This document shows positions 1 to 5,361 of a stretch of 17,467 nt of DNA, one piece after another. Position 1 is the stretch's first letter, and each line of letters starts with the position of its first letter. A model generated the notes under the pieces. That model was given only the letters and a program-made list of their open reading frames with translations. It did no database searches and was not told where the DNA came from. A program made the translations under genes and the position numbers. The stretch comes from Acidobacteriota bacterium (lineage in GTDB: Bacteria; Acidobacteriota; Terriglobia; Terriglobales; Acidobacteriaceae): positions 1 to 17,467 of the forward strand of contig JAJZFE010000221.1 in assembly GCA_021798655.1 (NCBI GenBank), in the 5' to 3' direction.

Positions 1-543
1 GTCGCGCACCCACAGGTTGCTGTCGCGGATGAACGCGCCGAGCTTGCCGTCGGGCGAGGCATTGGTCTCGGCCGCATGGCGACGGCCCTGCGCGGCATCA
101 TCACCCGCAGGCTTGTCGGCCGTGCACTTGCTCGCAGTCTCGTTGCAGCGGAACGTGCCATTGCGCGTGATCAGGGCAAAGCCGGTCGACTCCACGTAGT
201 ACCCGTTGATGCCCAGATGCGCCGCATCCACAGGCTTGCCCGAAGCCGCCGTCAACGCCGCGGCCAGCCTGGCGTTGTCGAACGCCACCGAGACTGTGCC
301 CTTCGCCGGATCGGCGATGCGGTACACCGCGCCCTCGCTGCCTGGATCGCGATAGAACACGCGGCCATCGTTCAGATACTGCGGCCGCGCAATGGTGTGG
401 TGCACCAGCCCGCCAACGTTGTAGGACATCCACCGTTCAGCCTGCGCGTAATCCTGCGCGGTATAGACCTTCTGGGCAAACGCGGACGTGGAAAGTACGG
501 CGGCAACCGCCAGAGTGGTGGATAGGAATCGTTTGGACAGCAT
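1..543 (-). CDS. S9-family (DPP IV-like) exported peptidase, N-terminal part only
   Basis: The frame is open from an ATG at 543 to the left edge, giving 181 codons with no stop, so the C-terminal part, including the alpha/beta-hydrolase catalytic domain, lies outside the window. Residues 1-23 form a Sec signal peptide (basic MLSKR, hydrophobic core, cleavage after SAFA before QKV). The mature part reads like the beta-propeller N-terminus of prolyl oligopeptidase/dipeptidyl peptidase IV proteins: a YNVGGLVHHTIARPQYL stretch, then at the edge the propeller-blade phrase SPDGKLGAFIRDSNLWVRD. Known family members cleave dipeptides or oligopeptides outside the cytoplasm. There is no SD; a TAGAAT box sits six bases before the ATG, suggesting a leaderless message. 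It is 54 bases downstream of dnaG on the same strand, where many bacteria would have rpoD. The family assignment rests on the propeller motifs alone, since the Ser-Asp-His triad is not visible. Confidence 0.8.
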   Translation of the reverse strand, partial: MLSKRFLSTTLAVAAVLSTSAFAQKVYTAQDYAQAERWMSYNVGGLVHHTIARPQYLNDGRVFYRDPGSEGAVYRIADPAKGTVSVAFDNARLAAALTAASGKPVDAAHLGINGYYVESTGFALITRNGTFRCNETASKCTADKPAGDDAAQGRRHAAETNASPDGKLGAFIRDSNLWVRD

Positions 544-549
544 GCGCGC

Positions 550-555
550 ATTCTA
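550..555 (-). promoter_or_regulatory. -10-like box (TAGAAT), leaderless S9 peptidase start
   Basis: Read on the minus strand, TAGAAT is followed by six bases (GCGCGC) and the ATG at 543. A transcript starting about six to seven bases after this box would begin at the start codon. No good -35 is visible (TTGGCC lies 19 bases upstream), and there is no SD. Confidence 0.5.
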
Positions 556-597
556 CCAATGCAGCAACACTTCCGGCCAAACGTCGTTTTGATCGTG

Positions 598-2379
598 CTA
601 ACGCTTGCGCTCGCGGTTCAGCCGCATCAGCTCCTGCATCAGGCGCAGCCGCATCGCATCGTCGCTGCGGCGCTCGGCCTCGCGGATCTGCTGCGTCACC
701 TCGCTCAGCCGGCGATCGATGTAGCGCTCGGCGAGCGATTCCAGCGCTCCCTGCACCTTGCGCTGGAAGACGTCAGCCGACTCGTCGTGACTTGCTCCGG
801 AGTGCAGCGCGCTGGCCAGCAGCGTGCGCGAGCCCTCGTCCGGCGCAGCGTCGAACGGGTTTTGCGGCGCAGGCGCGTTCACCAGCACCTCCATCAACGC
901 GGCCGAAGGCAGCTCCGCAAACCACGACGGATTCGCCGCTAGCTGCTCTGCCGCGAGCGCCCGCGCGGAGTCCGCATCGGGCAGCACCAGCGCGCACAGC
1001 AGGATGCGCTCGACTTCGCTGACGGCAGAAGGCTGCGGCGCGCGCACGCTCTCCAGTCGCTGCGCTGCGGCCTGCTTCAGCTCCTGCCGCATCAGGCTGC
1101 TCTCGATGCCCAGCTTCTGCGCCGCGTTCTCCGCGAAGTCGTTGCGCGCAATCGGATTGGGCACGCGGCGAATGTGCGGCAGCAGCATGTTCAGCGCCTT
1201 CACCTTCGCCTCCGCCGTGCGCGCTGGGAACATCGTCCGCGCCCGTTCGATCAGGTAATCCGAGTAGCGCAGCGCACCGCGCACCGCTGTCGAATACTCC
1301 GCGATGCCGCGTTCCTTGATGTAACGGTCAGGATCGAGACCGCCTTCGAGCGTCACGACACGCACCTCGAAGCCCTCTTCCACCAGCAACGCGATGGTCT
1401 TCTCCGCCGCGGTCGCACCAGCTTGATCGGGATCGAAGTTCAGCACCACGCGCTTCGTGAACCGCGACAGCAGCCGCACCTGATGCTCCGTAAACGCCGT
1501 TCCGCTGGTCGCAATCACGTTGGCGATTCCGCCCATGAACACCGAGATGCAGTCCATCTGCCCTTCGACCAGCAGGGCAATGTCCAGCTCGCGCATCGGC
1601 TGCTTCGCCTTGTCCAGGTTGAACAGCACCTGGCCCTTCGTATACAGCGGCGTCTCCGGCGAGTTCATGTACTTTGGTCCGGCCTTCGCGTCCACATCGG
1701 CGGAGTCCAGCGCACGCGCAGTAAACGCGATTGGCTTGCCCTGCTCATTGTGGATGGGAAACGTGATGCGTTTGCGGAAGCGCGCGTACATCGCGCCAGG
1801 AGAGCCGTCCTCCTGCTCCTTCCAGCTGAACAGGCCGCTCGCGCGCAGCACCTCTTCGGAGAAGAACTTGCCCAGCCGATCACGCATATCGTTGAAGCTC
1901 TCCGGCGCATAGCCGATGCGGAACTTCTCGATCGTCTCTGCGCTCACGCTGCGGCTGCTCAGGTACTCGCGTGCGCGCGCGGATTCCGGCGAGCGCAGAT
2001 TCTGCTGGAAGTATTGCGTTGCCGCCTCGTGCGCGTCGATCAACTGCTTGCGAAGCCCGGCGTTCTGCGCCTCCTGCGGCGAGCTGAACTCGCGCGCCGG
2101 CAGCGGAATCCCCATCTTCGTCGCCACCGCACGCACGGCCTCGGGAAAGCTGAGCGACTCCATCTTCATCACGAAGTTGAAGACATCGCCGTGCTCCTTG
2201 CAACCGAAGCAGTAGTAGCTCGCGTTCGCGGGATAGAGGTAGAACGAGCCGGACTTCTCCTTGTGGAACGGACACAGCGCCGACCAGTTTGCGCCGGACT
2301 TGCGCAGCTTCACGTAGTCGCCCACGATGCGGACGATGTCGGCCTGCTGCTTTACCTGTTGGGCGAAGTTGTCTGCCAT
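598..2379 (-). CDS. dnaG: DNA primase DnaG
   Basis: 593-residue primase that makes RNA primers for lagging-strand synthesis with the replicative helicase. The N-terminal zinc finger has the CHC2 pattern at Cys36, His39, Cys57 and Cys60, although the usual TPSF stretch after CPFHKEK reads SGSF. The RNA polymerase core follows, with the Toprim domain in the middle: the acidic EGQMD motif, then TSGTAFT, then FDPDQAG with its metal-binding aspartates. The last 170 or so residues are a divergent helical helicase-binding region ending in a charged coiled coil. The ATG at 2379 (MADNFAQQ) is chosen because the family starts just before the zinc finger; the frame stays open to 3231 only because it runs antisense to the neighbouring gene. 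A TACACT box lies 11 bases before the ATG. The gene is transcribed divergently from the YXWGXW gene and has no rpoD after it. Confidence 0.97.
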   Translation of the reverse strand: MADNFAQQVKQQADIVRIVGDYVKLRKSGANWSALCPFHKEKSGSFYLYPANASYYCFGCKEHGDVFNFVMKMESLSFPEAVRAVATKMGIPLPAREFSSPQEAQNAGLRKQLIDAHEAATQYFQQNLRSPESARAREYLSSRSVSAETIEKFRIGYAPESFNDMRDRLGKFFSEEVLRASGLFSWKEQEDGSPGAMYARFRKRITFPIHNEQGKPIAFTARALDSADVDAKAGPKYMNSPETPLYTKGQVLFNLDKAKQPMRELDIALLVEGQMDCISVFMGGIANVIATSGTAFTEHQVRLLSRFTKRVVLNFDPDQAGATAAEKTIALLVEEGFEVRVVTLEGGLDPDRYIKERGIAEYSTAVRGALRYSDYLIERARTMFPARTAEAKVKALNMLLPHIRRVPNPIARNDFAENAAQKLGIESSLMRQELKQAAAQRLESVRAPQPSAVSEVERILLCALVLPDADSARALAAEQLAANPSWFAELPSAALMEVLVNAPAPQNPFDAAPDEGSRTLLASALHSGASHDESADVFQRKVQGALESLAERYIDRRLSEVTQQIREAERRSDDAMRLRLMQELMRLNRERKR

Positions 2380-2390
2380 GCTCGTCTTCC

Positions 2391-2396
2391 AGTGTA
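2391..2396 (-). promoter_or_regulatory. -10-like box (TACACT) of dnaG
   Basis: Minus-strand TACACTGGAA lies 11 bases before the dnaG ATG and matches ten bases of the box before the deaminase gene at 10893. It would give a leader of only about four to five bases. GGAAG between the box and the ATG might act as a weak SD only if transcription began further upstream. No clear -35. Confidence 0.4.
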
Positions 2397-2440
2397 GGCT
2401 GTGTCGCCGCAGCGAAGAACTGTCGAATCCACCGGTACTC

Positions 2441-2469
2441 TTTACCAGAGTCATTTTTGCGGCTATAAG
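2441..2469 (+). promoter_or_regulatory. Sigma-70-type promoter of the YXWGXW gene
   Basis: TTTACC (2441-2446) and TATAAG (2464-2469) are separated by 17 bases; the -10 matches the consensus at five of six positions and the -35 at four of six. The inferred start near 2476 gives a 5' untranslated region of about 100 bases that includes a small hairpin, CCCGG-CTGG-CCGGG (2521-2534). An SD GGGAG (2566-2570) is seven bases before the ATG at 2578. Confidence 0.6.
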
Positions 2470-2577
2470 TTGGCGAAACGCAGCAACACCTGCGGACATT
2501 CTGTGTTCGTATCGCATGTACCCGGCTGGCCGGGGGATTCGCGGGGCCAGGAGCCGCCGGATCAAGGGAGACCCAAG

Positions 2578-3882
2578 ATGATATTTCGTGACAAGATTCG
2601 CCGTTTGATGATCGCTTCCGCACTGGTGGTTCCAATGGCCGTGCTGCCCACCGCACAGGCCCATGCCGGCATATTCGTGGGTGTTTCGGTGAACATCGCG
2701 CCGCCGCCGCTGCCCATCTATGCGCAGCCGCCGTTGCCCGCGCCCGGCTACATGTGGACGCCCGGTTACTGGGCCTACGGCGACGCGGGCTACTACTGGG
2801 TTCCCGGCGTCTGGGTGCAGCCGCCCACCGTCGGTCTGCTCTGGACGCCCGGTTACTGGGGCTTCGCCGGCGGAGTCTACGGCTGGCACGGCGGCTACTG
2901 GGGTCCGCACGTCGGCTTCTACGGCGGTGTCAACTACGGCTTCGGCTTCGGAGGCGTCGGCTTCTGCGGCGGTGAGTGGCGCGGCGGTGCGTTCGCCTAC
3001 AACAGCGCTGTGGCCAACTTCGGCGGTGTGCACGTCACCAACGTCTACAACAACACCACCATCGTGCGGCAGAACACCATCGTCAACAACACGCACGTCA
3101 GCTACAACGGCGGCGCAGGCATCAACCGCCAGCCGAGCCCGCAGGAGCAGCAGTGGGCCAGCGAGCGCCACGTACAGCCGACGGCCAACCAGATGCAGCA
3201 CCAGAACTTCGCCGCGCAGGATCGCTCGCAACTAGCCAGCGTGAACCACGGTCGTCCGGGTACGGCAGCGGTAGCCAACAACGCCGCGTACCATCAGGTC
3301 GCGCAGCAGCACATGCAGGCGCAGCCCATCTCTGCCCAGGATCGCCAGGTCGGCAAAGCGTACAACCCGAACACACGGGAGGCGAACCAGAATCAGCGCA
3401 TCGCCAACGGCCTGCGCTCAGGGCAGATGACCTCCGGCGAAGCGGCGCGGGCAGACGCGACCCAGTCACGGATCGACAGCCAGACGGCTGCAGACCGTGC
3501 GGCGAACGGCGGCAAGCTCACCGGGCAGGAGCGCAACCAGATCAACGGTGAGCAGAACGCAGCGAGCCGGCAGATCTACAACGAGAATCACAACGGCAGC
3601 ACGGTCGCTCCGAACCAGGTGAACAACCGCGAGGCGAATCAGCAGGCTCGCACGGCGCAGGGACTTCGCAGCGGTCAGATGACCTCCGCCGAGGCCGGCC
3701 GCACGAACGCCAACCAGGCCTATGCCGACCGGACGGTGCATAACGAACGCACTGCCAACGGCGGCGCGCTGACTCAGCAGCAGCGCAATCAGGCCAACCG
3801 TCAGGAGAACCGGAACTCGCGGCAGATTTACAACGAAAGGCATAACGCCGCGCGGGTCCCGCCTCCGGGAAAGCGCCGCTAA
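2578..3882 (+). CDS. Exported YXWGXW-repeat protein with two C-terminal 73-residue repeats
   Basis: 434 residues. Residues 1-30 are a signal peptide ending AQAHA. Residues 40-120 are rich in Tyr, Trp, Gly and Pro, with repeats such as WTPGYWAYGD, WVPGVWVQPP and WTPGYWGFAGG, the hallmark of the YXWGXW family, found in secreted or surface proteins of unknown function. A Gly/Phe-rich stretch (GFGFGG) and an Asn/Thr/Val-rich region follow. The second half is polar, Gln/Asn-rich and without cysteines, and carries two copies of a 73-residue unit at residues 267-339 and 351-423. The ATG at 2578 is chosen for its GGGAG SD and the signal peptide; an upstream in-frame start at 2401 would precede the signal peptide. 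It has its own promoter and a hairpin terminator after the stop. A role in the cell envelope is inference; the biochemical function is unknown. Confidence 0.88.
   Translation: MIFRDKIRRLMIASALVVPMAVLPTAQAHAGIFVGVSVNIAPPPLPIYAQPPLPAPGYMWTPGYWAYGDAGYYWVPGVWVQPPTVGLLWTPGYWGFAGGVYGWHGGYWGPHVGFYGGVNYGFGFGGVGFCGGEWRGGAFAYNSAVANFGGVHVTNVYNNTTIVRQNTIVNNTHVSYNGGAGINRQPSPQEQQWASERHVQPTANQMQHQNFAAQDRSQLASVNHGRPGTAAVANNAAYHQVAQQHMQAQPISAQDRQVGKAYNPNTREANQNQRIANGLRSGQMTSGEAARADATQSRIDSQTAADRAANGGKLTGQERNQINGEQNAASRQIYNENHNGSTVAPNQVNNREANQQARTAQGLRSGQMTSAEAGRTNANQAYADRTVHNERTANGGALTQQQRNQANRQENRNSRQIYNERHNAARVPPPGKRR
3376..3594 (+). repeat. 73-residue coding repeat, copy 1
   Basis: Codons 267-339 of the YXWGXW protein. 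The unit begins REANQ, contains GLRSGQMTS, then NGG-LT and ends SRQIYNENHN. By eye 44 of 73 residues are identical to copy 2, with no gaps. The pattern looks like two helical hairpins, SGQMTxxEA and LTxxxRNQxNxxxNxxSRQIY. Confidence 0.85.
3628..3846 (+). repeat. 73-residue coding repeat, copy 2
   Basis: Codons 351-423, separated from copy 1 by 11 residues. Same length and motif order as copy 1 (GLRSGQMTS, NGGALT, SRQIYNERHN), followed only by a short basic tail ending PPPGKRR. Confidence 0.85.
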
Positions 3883-3901
3883 CTCAACCACAGAGCAGCA
3901 C

Positions 3902-3932
3902 GCAAAGGCTGGCCGACGAGGCTGGCCTTTGC
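3902..3932 (+). terminator. Hairpin terminator after the YXWGXW gene
   Basis: A 13-base arm GCAAAGGCTGGCC, loop GACGA, and arm GGCTGGCCTTTGC pair along their whole length as RNA, including two G-U pairs. It begins 20 bases after the stop. It lacks a strong U run, so termination efficiency is uncertain. Confidence 0.6.
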
Positions 3933-3973
3933 TGCATCTGGGTTGTGCTGCGACCGGTGTTGCTGCGGCTCGA

Positions 3974-3979
3974 TACAAT
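3974..3979 (+). promoter_or_regulatory. -10-like box (TACAAT), leaderless trmJ start
   Basis: TACAAT matches five of six consensus bases and is followed by exactly six bases and the ATG at 3986. There is no SD before that ATG and no convincing -35. The spacing predicts transcription starting on the A of the start codon. Confidence 0.55.
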
Positions 3980-3985
3980 CGTTAA

Positions 3986-4792
3986 ATGCTGACGACCGAA
4001 GCGCGTGCGAACCTGGCTGTAGTGCTGGTAGGTGCACGCAATCCAAGCAACATCGGCGCGGCCGCGCGTGCCATGCACGACTTCGGCTTCAGCGATCTGC
4101 GCGTCGTCAACGACTTCGCCGCACCCTTTGAAGCCGCTCAGATCGAAGACAGCAACGCAACGCCGCTGCACGCGAAGTCTGCCGTCGCAGCCAGCTCGGT
4201 GATGCAGCGCGCACGGCGGTTCGCTTCGCTCGCCGAAGCCATCGCCGACTGCCACCTCATCGTTGCGACCACCGCCATCGGCGACCGTGAGATCCTCCAG
4301 CCGGTCGAGCCCGTGCGACAGACCGCTCCACGCGTGAACAGCGCGCTCGGCAACGGACAGCGCGTGGCTCTGCTCTTCGGCTCGGAGAAGACCGGCCTCA
4401 CCCGCGAGCAGCTGAGCCACTGCAGCCTGCTGACCACGATCCCGATGTACCAGCCCGAGGGCGAGCGCCACCTCTCCATGAACCTCGGGCAGTCCGTCGC
4501 GGTGTGCCTGTACGAACTCTCGCGCGACGGCTTTTCCGGCGCGCGCGATCTGCCTGTGCTGCATGAAGCTGCTGCAACCGCTGATGACCGCGAGCGCCTC
4601 ACGCAGTTGCTGCTCGACGTGATGCACCGCACTGGATACGCGCGGCGCTTTCCGGCGAACGCCACCGAGCCGCTCATCCGCCAGCTCACCCAATCGCTCG
4701 GCACCAGCCATCGTGAGGCCATGAGCTGGATGGGTATCCTCCGCCAGATTCTGTGGCGCGAGCGTGAAGAGACGCAGGGCAAGCAGGAGTGA
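3986..4792 (+). CDS. trmJ: TrmH/SpoU-family RNA 2'-O-methyltransferase, TrmJ-like
   Basis: 268 residues, the usual size of TrmJ, which methylates the 2'-hydroxyl of tRNA position 32 using S-adenosylmethionine. All three SPOUT signature motifs are present: ARNPSNIGAAARAM at residues 17-30, ALLFGSEKTGLT at about 128-139, and a motif 3 region, EGERHLSMNLGQSVAVCLYE, at about 153-172. SMNLGQSVAVCLYE corresponds to the family's SLNLxQAVxxxxYE knot that binds the cofactor. The C-terminal 70 residues form the helical tail seen in TrmJ. The start is supported by the TACAAT box six bases upstream and by the first beta strand (LAVVLVGARNP) beginning at residue 10. It could modify another RNA: TrmJ is the closest pattern, but specificity cannot be read from the sequence. 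Its 3' end forms part of a terminator hairpin shared with the convergent gene. Confidence 0.85.
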   Translation: MLTTEARANLAVVLVGARNPSNIGAAARAMHDFGFSDLRVVNDFAAPFEAAQIEDSNATPLHAKSAVAASSVMQRARRFASLAEAIADCHLIVATTAIGDREILQPVEPVRQTAPRVNSALGNGQRVALLFGSEKTGLTREQLSHCSLLTTIPMYQPEGERHLSMNLGQSVAVCLYELSRDGFSGARDLPVLHEAAATADDRERLTQLLLDVMHRTGYARRFPANATEPLIRQLTQSLGTSHREAMSWMGILRQILWREREETQGKQE

Positions 4793-4812
4793 ACCTTTGC
4801 CCTTGCGTCTCT
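4768..4812. terminator. Bidirectional terminator hairpin overlapping the trmJ stop
   Basis: Arms at 4768-4782 (AGAGACGCAGGGCAA) and 4797-4812 (TTGCCCTTGCGTCTCT) pair over 15 base pairs with one bulged T, around a 14-base loop that contains the trmJ stop codon. It lies between two convergent genes and is 23 bases from the stop of the minus-strand gene, so it could serve both. No long T run on either side. Confidence 0.65.
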
Positions 4813-4835
4813 GTTCTGCGTTGGCCACGCTCGGT

Positions 4836-5174
4836 CTACTTGATGGCAATGGTTGCGTCGGCAAGGTTGCTCGAGATCACCGCAAGCACAGCGCCTACCG
4901 CGTGGTCCGGGCTTGCCGTTTCGGCCACAACCTTGTCACCTTCCAGCATCTTCACGGCCGTTGCCTTGCCTGGTGCCAGCGTCAACTCCTGGTCGCCGGC
5001 CTTCACCGTCAGTGGCTGTTGGCCGTCGTTGCGCAGCGAGAGGCTGATCTTGTGCGGCTTGCCGAAGTACGCGTGCATCGGCGTATGCACTGCGACAGGT
5101 GCCGCGTAGACGGCGGCGGGCAGGCTCATGGTGGCGGCAAAGGTTACGACGGCGACGATCGAACGGATATTCAT
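4836..5174 (-). CDS. Small exported protein of unknown function
   Basis: 112 residues. Residues 1-24 are a signal peptide (MNIRSIVAVVTF... ending AAVYAA); the mature part of about 88 residues alternates hydrophobic and polar residues (KISLSLRNDGQQPLTVKAGDQ, LAPGKATAV), which suggests a beta-sandwich or Ig-like fold. No cysteines or metal motif, so it is not a recognisable cupredoxin. The ATG at 5174 is chosen for the SD AGAGGAG seven bases upstream; an in-frame ATG eight codons earlier would place the SD inside the gene. The SD can pair with an upstream anti-SD (see 5182-5239). It is transcribed away from the helicase gene and toward trmJ, and I do not recognise the family. Confidence 0.8.
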   Translation of the reverse strand: MNIRSIVAVVTFAATMSLPAAVYAAPVAVHTPMHAYFGKPHKISLSLRNDGQQPLTVKAGDQELTLAPGKATAVKMLEGDKVVAETASPDHAVGAVLAVISSNLADATIAIK

Positions 5175-5181
5175 GATGCGA

Positions 5182-5239
5182 CTCCTCTGGTTCAACAGGA
5201 TGAAAGTGGCCCGGGCAGCTCTGCGATGGTCCAGAGGAG
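5182..5239 (-). promoter_or_regulatory. Candidate SD-masking leader hairpin
   Basis: On the minus strand CTCCTCTGG (5239-5231) and CCAGAGGAG (5190-5182) are perfect nine-base complements with 40 bases between. The second arm contains the whole SD (AGAGGAG) of the gene starting at 5174. Formation in the mRNA would hide the ribosome-binding site. Confidence 0.45.
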
Positions 5240-5355
5240 CTCGTTGCAGTAGGCAGTACGCGGGCTGCTTCGGATTGGTTCCATAGAATCGCAGCGACGT
5301 TCCCAGAAAAGTTTTTCACCGCGCACGCATCCACAAGCAGCCCCGCAGCGGCAGA

Positions 5356-5361
5356 TAGAAT
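5356..5361 (+). promoter_or_regulatory. -10-like box (TAGAAT) at the helicase start
   Basis: TAGAAT overlaps the ATG at 5360 and is followed after seven bases by an in-frame GTG at 5369, so a leaderless message starting at the GTG is possible. A second TAGAAT at 5284-5289 would give a leader of about 65 bases instead. Neither has a clear -35. Confidence 0.35.

Noticed and set aside
544..597. Missing rpoD or small gene between dnaG and the peptidase
   Set aside because: Only 54 bases, with no open frame or terminator; the peptidase has its own -10-like box.
1174..2397. 407-codon plus-strand open frame opposite dnaG
   Set aside because: Arg/His/Leu-rich shadow frame expected opposite a GC-rich coding gene; no recognisable domain and no start signal.
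2380..3231. N-terminal extension of dnaG by 284 codons on the minus strand
   Set aside because: It lies antisense to the clearly coding YXWGXW gene, has low-complexity Val/Ala/Asp composition, and DnaG normally begins just before its zinc finger at MADNFAQQ.
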